A stretch of 54,691 nucleotides of DNA, from positions 1 through 54,691 of the forward strand of contig NZGF01000019.1 of the NCBI GenBank assembly GCA_002690915.1, read 5' to 3'. Under the pieces are notes generated by a model that searched no databases, was not told where the DNA came from, and worked only from the letters and a program-made list of their open reading frames with translations. Origin of the DNA: Crocinitomicaceae bacterium. Its GTDB lineage: Bacteria; Bacteroidota; Bacteroidia; Flavobacteriales_D; Sanyastnellaceae. Both the position numbers and the translations under genes were made by a program. Within the stretch, counting starts at the first letter, position 1. Every line of letters begins with the position of its first letter. Shown here in pieces: positions 43,509 to 51,725 of this stretch.

Positions 43509-44578
43509 GCAGGAAGAATCTTATCGGAGCGGGTCAACCAGAATTGAATGTGACGCAACACTTCCGTGAGGCTACCTTGCACAATGGGAACGCCGTATTC
43601 CATCAGGTGTCCTAGGTACGTTTGGTTATCACCAAATTCCCTTGCTTGTTCCATGTTGATGAAGTGTTGCTCATCTGGACACGGATTGATGTGGGACAGG
43701 ACGTAGTGATCGTGTTCTGCGCAGTAACCAATAGCGCACATGCCGTCGAGATCGTGTCCGAGTTCAAAAATCCACGGCAGGTGTAAGAATCGGTCCTTCC
43801 ACAGTGGCATGTACCCCATGCTGAAGTAGGGATAATACCATGTTTTGACCTGTATTTTTTCCTCCCTCAACGCACCTTCCAATTGATGCATGGCCGATCG
43901 CAGGCGGTGTGCAACACTTTGTTCTTTATTGAAATTGGTGTATTTGCCCCAACGCTTATTCGGCGTATAATACTCCATTTCACCGAGTTTCAGTTTGTAA
44001 TCGAATGTCGACGGAAGATCAAGTACGTAGCCCGGATAAAACCATCTTCGGTCGGTTTGCTGGCCATATTCAACCTCTTTGAGCATGGTATAGTAGCCCA
44101 AGCTGTATTCACTGTATGCTTCGTCAAATAGAGCCAAGAGGGATGCCATGGAACGGTCGCCAAGGTCGAAAAATGAAACAGCAATGAGTCGATCTCCATC
44201 GTAAACGCACACTTCCTGCGTATCGAATACGGTGGAATTAAAGCCGGCATGGAGGTATTCGTCCAAGGTGTCGTGGATGAACCCTTTGAAGCGCAATTTG
44301 TGAGCGGCGTATAGCCGTTGGCGGCTTTGGCTAATCTTCGCAGGTCCGATGGCAACGGTAAATCGCTTTTCAACCTTGCGCTTGATTTTGCGTTGTGACT
44401 TGCTCAGTGTGTGATCGCGTAAGTCCAAGCGGATGTTTACCACAGAATAAACCCGGGCATCAATGCAGAGCAAGTCCATTTTGTAGAGCATCACCGAACC
44501 TCGAAACCACCCCGATGCTAGGTACTGGTCGTACCTCGTATGGGTCAGTTTTCGGGGGAAGTGGGTTTGTACGAGCAC
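43505..44578 (-). CDS. Arginyl/leucyl-tRNA-protein transferase-like (ATE/Bpt family) protein
   Basis: A 357-residue protein whose first two thirds follow the ATE/Bpt pattern: YDQYLASGWFRGSVMLYKMD (10-40), LSKSQRKIKRK (58-68), SRQRLYAAHKLR (85-97), and the GNAT-like C-terminal domain with LIAVSFFDLGDRSMASL, FDEAYSEYSLGYYTMLKEVE (151-170) and WFYPGYVLD. Known members add Arg, Leu or Phe to protein N-termini to make N-degrons for ClpS/ClpAP. The cysteine pair usual in the N-terminal domain is not kept (one Cys at 38), and there is an extra C-terminal segment of about 140 residues, so activity is uncertain. The start is GTG, supported by a TAACCTTC box 6 bases upstream; no suitable ATG lies nearby. 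Confidence 0.75.
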   Translation of the reverse strand: MLVQTHFPRKLTHTRYDQYLASGWFRGSVMLYKMDLLCIDARVYSVVNIRLDLRDHTLSKSQRKIKRKVEKRFTVAIGPAKISQSRQRLYAAHKLRFKGFIHDTLDEYLHAGFNSTVFDTQEVCVYDGDRLIAVSFFDLGDRSMASLLALFDEAYSEYSLGYYTMLKEVEYGQQTDRRWFYPGYVLDLPSTFDYKLKLGEMEYYTPNKRWGKYTNFNKEQSVAHRLRSAMHQLEGALREEKIQVKTWYYPYFSMGYMPLWKDRFLHLPWIFELGHDLDGMCAIGYCAEHDHYVLSHINPCPDEQHFINMEQAREFGDNQTYLGHLMEYGVPIVQGSLTEVLRHIQFWLTRSDKILPA

Positions 44579-44584
44579 GCTCTA

Positions 44585-44592
44585 GAAGGTTA
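44585..44592 (-). promoter_or_regulatory. Putative -7 box before the transferase-like gene
   Basis: TAACCTTC, then TAGAGC, then the GTG at 44578. It overlaps the stop codon of the SPFH gene. The arrangement resembles the helicase start (TAACTTTC, TAGC, GTG). Confidence 0.4.
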
Positions 44593-45585
44593 GTCAGAAC
44601 TGGCGTTCATCAATTCCTTCAAGCCACCAACGCTGCTCATCAATCCGCTCGCCTCATAAGGCATAAAGACTGTTTTGCTGCCTGCACCGCCTTCCTTCAG
44701 TACTTCTTCGAGGGTTTCAATGTATTTAACCGCTATTAAGTACTGGGTAGGGTCGGCTTTGGTGTCTACGACAGCGGCTGCAATTTTCTGAATGGCTTCA
44801 GCCTCCGCTTGGGCTACGGTTAAGCGTGCCGTAGCCTCACCTTCGGCTCTTAAAATGCGAGCCTGCTTTTCACCCTCAGCCTGGTTGATGTCAGCGCCTT
44901 TTTGACCTTCGGCCTCTAAGATGGCTGCGCGCTTGGTGCCCTCGGCTTCGATGATTTGAGCACGGCGCGTGCGCTCAGCGCGCATCTGCTTTTCCATGGC
45001 TTCTTTGATGTCAACTGGAGGGTTAATATCCTGCAATTCGACACGATTCACCTTGACTCCCCACTTGTTCGTGGCTTCATCCAAAATGGAGCGCAATTTC
45101 ATGTTGATGGTATCGCGAGAGGTCAAGCATTCATCCAACTCCAATTCACCGATGACATTCCGCAGCGTAGTCTGGGTCAGCTTTTCGATTGCATTGGGGA
45201 GGTTGTTTATTTCGTAGACCGCCTTGACCGGATCCGTAATTTGAAAGTAAATCAGAGCGTTGATTTCTGTGACAACATTGTCCTTCGTGATGACACCCTG
45301 CTTAGGAAAGTCGAAAACTGTTTCCCTCAGGTCCACGCGTTCCTTCAATTTGTACTGCACGATTTTTTGTCCGTTGGGTCGCTCGGCGAGAACACGCCAG
45401 ACGATTTGACGCGGACGATCGACAATGGGAATGATGATGTTTATCCCAGCAGAGAGTGTGGTTCGGTACTTTCCTAAACGCTCAATGACCATGGACTCAC
45501 TTTGGCGTACAATACGAACGCCTTTGATGATGATGACGGCGGTTAAAACGAAGAATAAAGAGGCGAGGACTGTTGTAGCTGTCAT
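44590..45585 (-). CDS. SPFH/band 7 membrane protein (stomatin/QmcA-like)
   Basis: A 331-residue membrane scaffold protein: one N-terminal span (about 3-22), a band 7 domain (about 25-180, MVIERLGKYRTTLSAGINII and FQITDPVKAVYEI), a coiled coil with AERTRRAQIIEAEGTKRAAI (about 205-260), and a conserved C-terminal stretch. Members oligomerise into membrane rafts and associate with proteases. The start overlaps an NfeD gene by 4 bases, the standard operon partner, which confirms the type. Confidence 0.94.
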   Translation of the reverse strand: MTATTVLASLFFVLTAVIIIKGVRIVRQSESMVIERLGKYRTTLSAGINIIIPIVDRPRQIVWRVLAERPNGQKIVQYKLKERVDLRETVFDFPKQGVITKDNVVTEINALIYFQITDPVKAVYEINNLPNAIEKLTQTTLRNVIGELELDECLTSRDTINMKLRSILDEATNKWGVKVNRVELQDINPPVDIKEAMEKQMRAERTRRAQIIEAEGTKRAAILEAEGQKGADINQAEGEKQARILRAEGEATARLTVAQAEAEAIQKIAAAVVDTKADPTQYLIAVKYIETLEEVLKEGGAGSKTVFMPYEASGLMSSVGGLKELMNASSD

Positions 45586-46040
45586 TTGGAGGGAGCTTTC
45601 AATGAAACAATAAGAGTATTACTTTCGACTTTGTTGATGACAACGATTTTGCCTGATCTGGCCTCGTTTGCCTCTCCTCGAATGAGGAGCTTTGCGCGCC
45701 AATCGTCGCCGTCGACTTTGCAACGTCCTAAACCCGACGAAGAATCAAAGGCTTGGGTGATGATGCATTCTCTGCCCAACAGTGCATCCACACCGGATAA
45801 CCTTTCGTTGCCCGAAAATCCCATTTTTAATGCGAAAGGCCGAAGGAAGAGAAAAGCCACCAATGCGATCAGAGCGGATGCAACCAACTGCATTTCGTAA
45901 GTAGCTTCAAAGTAGGCCGCTACGGCTCCTCCAAAGCTGCCCAGCCCTAGACAGGCCAAAACAAAACCAGGTACAAATACCTCGAGCACCGTGAGGCCGA
46001 GTCCCACTGCTATCCATATTTGCCATGCGTCCCATACCAT
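45582..46040 (-). CDS. NfeD-like membrane protein
   Basis: A 152-residue protein of the short NfeD type: about three membrane spans (WIAVGLGLTVLEVFVPGFVL, a Gly-rich middle span, LVASALIALVAFLFL) and a C-terminal OB-fold domain (about 85-152, GRCKVDGDDWRAKLL). Works with the SPFH protein encoded 4 bases in overlap downstream. Start at 46040 (MVWDAWQIW) is supported by a TAACTTTC box five bases upstream; a longer frame from 46181 would overlap coaE by over 100 bases and is not needed. Confidence 0.9.
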   Translation of the reverse strand: MVWDAWQIWIAVGLGLTVLEVFVPGFVLACLGLGSFGGAVAAYFEATYEMQLVASALIALVAFLFLRPFALKMGFSGNERLSGVDALLGRECIITQAFDSSSGLGRCKVDGDDWRAKLLIRGEANEARSGKIVVINKVESNTLIVSLKAPSK

Positions 46041-46045
46041 GCCGT

Positions 46046-46053
46046 GAAAGTTA
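46046..46053 (-). promoter_or_regulatory. Putative -7 box directly before nfeD
   Basis: TAACTTTC, then ACGGC, then the ATG at 46040. Confidence 0.5.
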
Positions 46054-46068
46054 AGGCGTTTTGCATTG

Positions 46069-46719
46069 TTATCCGGTGCGTACGAGGATGAGTCGGTCGT
46101 ACAATTTCCTGACTTGGTGAAGTAATGTGCTGTCGTTCGCATTATCCAGTATGAAATCGGCGTGTTCAGCGCGTGCTTCATCCGATAGTTGCTGTTTCAT
46201 GCGTTTTGCGATGTGGGCTGTATCGGCGTTTAATCGACGAGAAGCTCGGGCCAAGCGCACGGCTTGTGGTGCACAAACGACGACAACGGAATCGCATTGT
46301 TCATGGCCTCCAGTTTCTATGAGAATAGCGGCTTCACGAATGACAAAAGGAGCAGTGAAGTGCTTGGATTGGAGAGCATGCCACTCGTGAAAATTGCGAT
46401 CAACGACCGGATGCACAACCGCATTTAATTCAGTCAGCGCGTCTGCATCAGAGAAGACGACTTCAGCCAATGCTTGACGGTTGATACCTACAAGATTGTT
46501 TTGTTCGAAAGTTCCACATTGGCTTCCGAATCGATTTACGACCCAAGCACGCAAGTCAGCATCCCGATGGTAGAGAAGTTTGGCCTGCCTGTCGGCGTTG
46601 TACACGGGAATTCCCAAGGCTTCGAAAATCCCCGCCACCGTTGTTTTTCCGCTGCCAATTCCTCCCGTCAACCCAACAACGGGTAAAAGGCGAGGTGGGG
46701 GTGTGGAAAAATCAATCAT
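46069..46719 (-). CDS. coaE: Dephospho-CoA kinase
   Basis: Last step of coenzyme A synthesis: phosphorylates the 3'-hydroxyl of dephospho-CoA. The 216-residue P-loop kinase has GLTGGIGSGKTT, YNADRQAK (the conserved Asp), HPVVDRNFHEW and the lid region with RASRRLNAD. The start at 46719 (MIDFSTPPPRLLPVVGLTGG) agrees with a GACCTTTG box four bases upstream; an upstream frame to 46782 would cross the divergent rpe promoter and start. Confidence 0.93.
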   Translation of the reverse strand: MIDFSTPPPRLLPVVGLTGGIGSGKTTVAGIFEALGIPVYNADRQAKLLYHRDADLRAWVVNRFGSQCGTFEQNNLVGINRQALAEVVFSDADALTELNAVVHPVVDRNFHEWHALQSKHFTAPFVIREAAILIETGGHEQCDSVVVVCAPQAVRLARASRRLNADTAHIAKRMKQQLSDEARAEHADFILDNANDSTLLHQVRKLYDRLILVRTG

Positions 46720-46723
46720 GCAA

Positions 46724-46731
46724 CAAAGGTC
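46724..46731 (-). promoter_or_regulatory. Putative -7 box for coaE (mirror of the rpe box)
   Basis: GACCTTTG on the minus strand, then TTGC, then the coaE ATG at 46719. Confidence 0.45.
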
Positions 46732-46751
46732 TATCAATTCATTCAATGGCT

Positions 46752-46759
46752 GACCTTTG
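46752..46759 (+). promoter_or_regulatory. Putative -7 box for rpe (mirror of the coaE box)
   Basis: GACCTTTG, then CAGC, then the rpe ATG at 46764. Identical octamer and spacing to the divergent coaE box. Confidence 0.45.
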
Positions 46760-46763
46760 CAGC

Positions 46764-47426
46764 ATGGGACACATTTTAGCACCTTCCATTTTAGCGGCGG
46801 ACTTCGCCAATTTGCAACGGGACGTTGAAACCGTCAACTCATCGGAGGCCGATTGGTTTCACTTGGATGTGATGGACGGCGTGTTCGTCCCCAACATCAG
46901 TTTTGGCATGCCTGTTATCAAAGCCATTGCGAAGCACGCGAAAAAGCCACTGGATGTTCACCTCATGATTGTTGATCCGGATCGCTACATCGATGCGTTT
47001 CATGAATTGGGGGCAGACGTTTTAACTGTGCATCTGGAGGCGTGTACCCACTTGCACCGGACCCTTCAGGCCATTCGTGCGAAAGGGATGAAAGCGGGGG
47101 TTGCTCTGAACCCTCATACCCCAGTGTCACATTTACAAGATGTAGTCGGGGAGTTCGACTTGGTGTGCTTGATGTCAGTCAATCCGGGATTTGGTGGGCA
47201 AAGCTTCATTGAACGAACGTACCAGAAGGTTCGCGAGTTGCGCACGATTTTGAATCAAGCAGGTTCGTCTGCTATGATTGAGATTGACGGCGGTGTTGGA
47301 TCGAGCAATTGGGCCAAGCTCGTTGACGCCGGAGCAGATGTTTTGGTAGCTGGTTCTTCCACCTTCAACGCGCCTTCACCTGTTGAGGCGATTCGAGCGA
47401 TGAAAGGAATGTCCGTTGAAGTTTAG
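46764..47426 (+). CDS. rpe: Ribulose-phosphate 3-epimerase
   Basis: Interconverts ribulose-5-phosphate and xylulose-5-phosphate in the pentose phosphate pathway. The 220-residue TIM barrel shows APSILAADFANL, HLDVMDGVFVPNISFG (metal-binding His and Asp), DVHLMI, LMSVNPGFGGQSF and IDGGVGSSN. The length equals the family norm when started at 46764; upstream in-frame Mets would enter coaE. The stop codon overlaps that of clpS (4 bases, convergent). Confidence 0.95.
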   Translation: MGHILAPSILAADFANLQRDVETVNSSEADWFHLDVMDGVFVPNISFGMPVIKAIAKHAKKPLDVHLMIVDPDRYIDAFHELGADVLTVHLEACTHLHRTLQAIRAKGMKAGVALNPHTPVSHLQDVVGEFDLVCLMSVNPGFGGQSFIERTYQKVRELRTILNQAGSSAMIEIDGGVGSSNWAKLVDAGADVLVAGSSTFNAPSPVEAIRAMKGMSVEV

Positions 47427-47752
47427 GCCTCGATTTCTGCAGTTAAATCAGCATCCAAGAGCTTTGTGCACTTGGGCTCGAGCTCGTCGAGCGTTCCACT
47501 TAATACCGTGCACTTCCCTTTGAAGTGGACGAGCAGTGCACATTGCTCAGCCTGTGTAGCATCATGACCACAAACGGAAACAAGCATACCAATGACGTGA
47601 TCAAACGAGTTGTGTTCGTCGTTGTACAGCACAAGATTGAACCCGGCTGTTTCCACCGTTTCCAGAACGGGGTCCACAACTATCTCTTCCAAGGGACTTA
47701 AATTGATGGCGCTCCTTGTTCGTGTCGCTCTCTTATGTTCCTGTGACTTCAT
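47423..47752 (-). CDS. clpS: ATP-dependent Clp protease adaptor ClpS
   Basis: Delivers proteins with N-degron residues to the Clp ATPase. The 109-residue protein has a flexible N-terminal tail (about 1-35), then FNLVLYNDEHNSFDHVIGML (the NDxxN-type recognition site), QAEQCALLVHFKGKC and a final ELEPKCTKLLDADLTAEIE. The binding-pocket Asp and the His before the K-G turn are present. A transferase-like gene that could make its substrates lies about 3 kb away. A TATTTTTG box lies six bases before the start. Confidence 0.94.
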   Translation of the reverse strand: MKSQEHKRATRTRSAINLSPLEEIVVDPVLETVETAGFNLVLYNDEHNSFDHVIGMLVSVCGHDATQAEQCALLVHFKGKCTVLSGTLDELEPKCTKLLDADLTAEIEA

Positions 47753-47758
47753 TTGTTA

Positions 47759-47766
47759 CAAAAATA
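47759..47766 (-). promoter_or_regulatory. Putative -7 box directly before clpS
   Basis: TATTTTTG is an exact TAnnTTTG match, then TAACAA, then the ATG at 47752. Confidence 0.55.
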
Positions 47767-47829
47767 GACCAATGTGCGTAGGTTACTGTTGGCGAGAGAA
47801 CAAACATCTTTACCAGAGGTTCTATTGGC

Positions 47830-48531
47830 ATGAGTAAAGCTAAAGTGTTGTTTGTCATTCCTTCCAGCACGAAATCTGGTCATGGTGTTTCCCAAGTATT
47901 AACAGACATGGGCTACGAAGTGAGCAGCGCTTCAACGCCAGAAGAAACCGTCTTGACGGCAATGGAATTGGAGCCGCAAGTGGTGATTTGGCCAGACGCG
48001 CTGAACCAAGAATCGACATGGAACCGTGTGAAAAGCGTTCTTGAAGCGCGAAATCCCCTCATCTCTTTAGCGAACAACTTCAACGCCGCAGCGCTAGAGG
48101 ATGACGCGAACGACGTTGAGACAACAGATGAACCCAATGCGGTGAGTGTGCCTCTGGCCACGATGAACGCATTAATTGAACAAATCGAACACATTGGTTC
48201 GCACAACCGAGGAAATCATCAGTTCTACACGAAAGTTGGAAACAAGTTGCGAAAAATTGAACTAGACGAGATTCGTTACATCCAAGTAGAAGGAAAGTAC
48301 AGTGGAATCCAGCTGGCGTCTCGCCAATACCATGTGAAGGCCTCACTAAAGGACTTACTGCACATCTTAGCTTCTGACGATTTTATACGGGTCAGTAGAA
48401 ACTTTGTAGTCAACTTGAAGCACATCGATCATATTGACGTGTATCAGAGTACAGTGCACGTCGCAGGAGAAGATGTACCTGTAAGTAGGACGTATAAGGA
48501 TAATTTGATGAAAAATGTCCGACTTCTTTGA
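47830..48531 (+). CDS. LytTR-family DNA-binding regulator with degenerate receiver-like domain
   Basis: A 233-residue regulator. The N-terminal 85 residues look like a response-regulator receiver (AKVLFVIPSSTKSGHGVSQVL, EPQVVIWPDAL) but lack the acidic pair after strand one, and the phospho-acceptor position has Trp-Pro-Asp instead of the usual Asp, so phosphorylation is doubtful. A linker is followed by a LytTR domain (about 130-233, FYTKVGNKLRKIELDEIRYI, HVKASLKDLL, FIRVSRNFVVNLKHI and VPVSRTYKDNL) that binds DNA. No histidine kinase gene is adjacent. Targets are unknown. Confidence 0.88.
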   Translation: MSKAKVLFVIPSSTKSGHGVSQVLTDMGYEVSSASTPEETVLTAMELEPQVVIWPDALNQESTWNRVKSVLEARNPLISLANNFNAAALEDDANDVETTDEPNAVSVPLATMNALIEQIEHIGSHNRGNHQFYTKVGNKLRKIELDEIRYIQVEGKYSGIQLASRQYHVKASLKDLLHILASDDFIRVSRNFVVNLKHIDHIDVYQSTVHVAGEDVPVSRTYKDNLMKNVRLL

Positions 48532-48564
48532 GCTGACTGAGCGCCATTACGTAGGCTTGCGTGT

Positions 48565-48572
48565 TAACTTCG
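48565..48572 (+). promoter_or_regulatory. Putative -7 box directly before glnS
   Basis: TAACTTCG, then CGTC, then the ATG at 48577. Confidence 0.5.
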
Positions 48573-48576
48573 CGTC

Positions 48577-50256
48577 ATGTCGAGTACACCCACAGATGGC
48601 CAAGGTTCGGTGCGTTCCCTCAATTTTATTGAGCAAAAGATAGAGGCGGATATTGCAGGCGGAAAGCACGGGGGTATTGTCCACACGCGATTTCCGCCAG
48701 AGCCGAATGGTTACTTGCACATAGGCCACGCCAAAGCTATTTGTGTCAGTTTCGGCTTGGCTCAACAGTATGGGGGCAAAACAAATCTGCGTTTCGACGA
48801 CACAAATCCAGAAAAGGAAAGCGTGGAGTACGTCAATGCCATCCGAGAAGACATCGCATGGTTGGGGTTTGAATGGAACGGAGGGGAATATTACACGAGC
48901 GATTATTTTCAGCAACTGTTTGAATATGCGTGCGACCTAATCAAGAAGGGCCTGGCTTACGTAGACCACCAGACAGCCGAACAAATCGCAACCCAGAAGG
49001 GTGCCCCGGGGACACCAGGGACCAATAGCCCTTTCAGGGAGCGCACGCCAGAAGAAAGTCTCCGGTTTTTTGAAGATATGAAGGCAGGCCAATGTCAAGA
49101 AGGCGAATGCGTACTGCGTGCGAAGATTGACATGGCGCATAATAACATGCTCATGCGAGACCCCGTAATTTATCGGGTCAAGTTTGTCGAACATCATCGC
49201 ACGGGCAAGGATTGGGTTATTTACCCCATGTATGATTTTGCGCACGGACAATCAGATTCCATTGAACGAATCTCCCACAGTTTGTGCTCTTTGGAGTTTG
49301 AGAACCACAGGCCACTTTACAACTGGTTCATTCAAGCATTGGGGATTTACCCCAGTGAGCAAACGGAATTTGCTCGGTTGAACTTGAATTACACCATAAT
49401 GTCTAAGCGCAAGTTGCTCCGTTTGGTTGAGCAAGGAGTAGTGGACGGTTGGGATGATCCACGTATGCCGACCATTTCTGGATTACGACGGAGAGGGTAT
49501 ACCCCGGAGAGCATTCGGGTTTTCGCAGACCGAGTGGGTGTCGCAAAGCGGAACAATGTCATCGATGTGAGTTTGCTGGAGTGGTCTTTGCGCGATGACT
49601 TAAACCGCCGGGCTCCTCGTGTAATGGCCGTGCTGAATCCCATTCGTTTGGTTGTTTTAAATTATCCTGAAGGCGAGACGGAGATGCTCACAACCGTTAA
49701 CAATCCGGAAGATGCATCCGCAGGAACACGTGAGATTCCATTTGGACGTGAACTGTGGATGGAGGCTGAGGACTTCAGAGTGGATGTAAACAAGAAGTGG
49801 TTTCGGCTGGCTCCTGGGCGAACAGTACGATTAAAGTCCGCTTACATCGTCGAATATGCAGATCACCGCGAGGATGAGCACGGAAACGTTACGGAAGTGC
49901 ACGTGAATTACATTCCGAACAGCCGCAGCGGTCAAGACACTTCGGGGGTTAAGCCCAAAGGCACGCTTCATTGGGTAGCTGCTGATCAAGCTGAGGAAGC
50001 GGAAGTTAGGTTGTACGATAGGTTGTTTCAGGCAGCTTCTCCGGAAGCTGACGGAGATTTTATGGACGCACTGAACCCAAACAGTTTGGAAATTTTGAAG
50101 GGCTGTAAAGTGGAACCTTCGCTGGCTCGGGCCGAGGTAGGAATGGTCTTCCAATTCACACGGCTTGGCTACTTCACGTTAGATTCAAAATACAGCACGT
50201 TGGGGAATCAGGTGTTCAACCGGGCCGTGACGTTGAAAGACGGCTGGAAAGGATAG
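48577..50256 (+). CDS. glnS: Glutamine--tRNA ligase
   Basis: Charges tRNA-Gln with glutamine. The 559-residue class I synthetase has FPPEPNGYLHIGHAKA (HIGH motif), LRFDDTNPEKE, the GlnRS-specific YPMYDFAHGQSDSIE region, the KMSKS-equivalent IMSKRK, and the two C-terminal anticodon-binding beta barrels. The GlnRS-type N-terminus and the DTNPEKE block separate it from glutamyl-tRNA synthetase. It stands alone, convergent with cca across a 19-base gap. Confidence 0.96.
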   Translation: MSSTPTDGQGSVRSLNFIEQKIEADIAGGKHGGIVHTRFPPEPNGYLHIGHAKAICVSFGLAQQYGGKTNLRFDDTNPEKESVEYVNAIREDIAWLGFEWNGGEYYTSDYFQQLFEYACDLIKKGLAYVDHQTAEQIATQKGAPGTPGTNSPFRERTPEESLRFFEDMKAGQCQEGECVLRAKIDMAHNNMLMRDPVIYRVKFVEHHRTGKDWVIYPMYDFAHGQSDSIERISHSLCSLEFENHRPLYNWFIQALGIYPSEQTEFARLNLNYTIMSKRKLLRLVEQGVVDGWDDPRMPTISGLRRRGYTPESIRVFADRVGVAKRNNVIDVSLLEWSLRDDLNRRAPRVMAVLNPIRLVVLNYPEGETEMLTTVNNPEDASAGTREIPFGRELWMEAEDFRVDVNKKWFRLAPGRTVRLKSAYIVEYADHREDEHGNVTEVHVNYIPNSRSGQDTSGVKPKGTLHWVAADQAEEAEVRLYDRLFQAASPEADGDFMDALNPNSLEILKGCKVEPSLARAEVGMVFQFTRLGYFTLDSKYSTLGNQVFNRAVTLKDGWKG

Positions 50257-50275
50257 GGGCACTGAATTGCCAACT

Positions 50276-51700
50276 TCACTTGGGTGATAATCCCATTTTG
50301 ATCGCCAGTTCAAGCATGAGCTCTTTCGCTGGACCCGGCTCATTCGGGATGTCACCATCCAAGATGGCTTCCTTGATTGCGTTTTTCAAGTCACCGATGG
50401 GTTTACTTGGTGGTATGCCAAATGTTTCCATGATTTCTTCACCCGAAATTGGAGGTTGAAAGTTGCGCAAGTGATCCTTCTCCTCCACTTCCTTCAGTTT
50501 CTGGACCACGACATCGTAATTGGCGAGGTATCGCTTTACGCGTGCTTCATTTTTAGACGTTATGTCCGCTCGACACAAAATCATCAATGCATCAATGTCG
50601 TCGCCTGAATCAAACAATAGCCTTCGAACGGCGCTATCTGTGATTTGATTTTTTGTCAGTGCTATGGGCCGTAGGTGCAACAGCACGAGCTTTTGGACAA
50701 ACTTCATTTTGTGGTCCAAGGGTAACTTTAAGCGCTTGAAAATCTTCGGCACCATGCGGGCTCCCTTGTCTTCATGTCCATGGAACGTCCAACCGTGATT
50801 GCGTTGAAAACGTTTAGTTGCGGGCTTTGCAATGTCATGGAGGATAGCAGCCCAACGCAGCCAAAGGTTATTGGAGACTTTCGCCACGTTGTCCAACACC
50901 TCAAGGGTGTGGTAGAAATTGTCTTTGTGCCCGACACCGTCGCGCCACTCCGCGCCCTTAAGTGCCTCCATCTCTGGAAAGATGATACCCAATAGCCCAC
51001 ACTTGTCCAGCAACTTGAAACCAATTGACGGCCTAGGACTTAAGATAATCTTATGAAGTTCCGTATGAATGCGTTCCTGGCTGATGATTTCCATACGACT
51101 GGCGTTTCGTTGAATGGATGTCAGATTCGTTTCGGTGATTCGGAAATGCAGTTGGGTGGCGAATCGAATGGCCCGCAACATGCGCAGTGGGTCGTCGCTG
51201 AAGGTAATATCCGGGTCAAGAGGGGTCTGGATGCATTCGTTCTCCAAGTCGCGGACGCCGTCGAATGGATCCACCAGTTGGCCAAACGTCTCTTGATTTA
51301 AGCTAAGGGCGAGGGCGTTGATGGTGAAGTCCCGTCGGTTTTGGTCGTCTTCGATGGTGCCGTCTTCCACGATGGGCTTGCGGCTGCCGCGTTCGTAGGA
51401 TTCTTTGCGAGCGCCCACGAACTCGACTTCCCAGTCGTGATAGCGGAACATGGCAGTGCCGAAGTTTTTAAACACGGTTACTTTCCCCGCATTCAAAGAA
51501 TTGGCCGCCTTCTTGGCCAGTTCAATGCCGCTGCCTTCAACGACAATATCGATGTCCTTGCACCTGCGCTGAAGCAAGAGATCCCTCACAAAACCACCGA
51601 TAGCATAAGCTGACTTGCCTTCTTGGTCTGCAATTTTTCCAATCGCCTTGAACAGCGGATGGTTCAGGTGGGCCGAGTAATTCATGGCTTCTTCGGGCAT
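50276..51700 (-). CDS. cca: CCA tRNA nucleotidyltransferase with HD domain
   Basis: Adds or repairs the 3' CCA of tRNAs. The 474-residue class II nucleotidyltransferase has AIGGFVRDLLLQRRCKDIDI with the catalytic DxD, RRDFTINALALS, the DPLRMLRAIRFA ATP/CTP-selecting region and a C-terminal HD domain (HDIAKPATKR). CCA-adding versus poly(A) polymerase cannot be decided fully from motifs, but CCA-adding is the usual assignment in this phylum. Start at 51700 is supported by a TACCTTTG box five bases upstream. Confidence 0.9.
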   Translation of the reverse strand: MPEEAMNYSAHLNHPLFKAIGKIADQEGKSAYAIGGFVRDLLLQRRCKDIDIVVEGSGIELAKKAANSLNAGKVTVFKNFGTAMFRYHDWEVEFVGARKESYERGSRKPIVEDGTIEDDQNRRDFTINALALSLNQETFGQLVDPFDGVRDLENECIQTPLDPDITFSDDPLRMLRAIRFATQLHFRITETNLTSIQRNASRMEIISQERIHTELHKIILSPRPSIGFKLLDKCGLLGIIFPEMEALKGAEWRDGVGHKDNFYHTLEVLDNVAKVSNNLWLRWAAILHDIAKPATKRFQRNHGWTFHGHEDKGARMVPKIFKRLKLPLDHKMKFVQKLVLLHLRPIALTKNQITDSAVRRLLFDSGDDIDALMILCRADITSKNEARVKRYLANYDVVVQKLKEVEEKDHLRNFQPPISGEEIMETFGIPPSKPIGDLKNAIKEAILDGDIPNEPGPAKELMLELAIKMGLSPK

Positions 51701-51705
51701 TGGGG

Positions 51706-51713
51706 CAAAGGTA
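51706..51713 (-). promoter_or_regulatory. Putative -7 box directly before cca
   Basis: TACCTTTG is an exact consensus match, then CCCCA, then the ATG at 51700. A TTG lies 21 bases upstream, at the distance expected for a -33 element. Confidence 0.6.
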
Positions 51714-51725
51714 CGCGGATAGCCA

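Noticed and set aside
46041..46181. Longer NfeD frame beginning at 46181 inside coaE
   Set aside because: It would overlap coaE by over 100 bases with a non-conserved leader. The ATG at 46040 has a promoter box and begins at the first membrane span.
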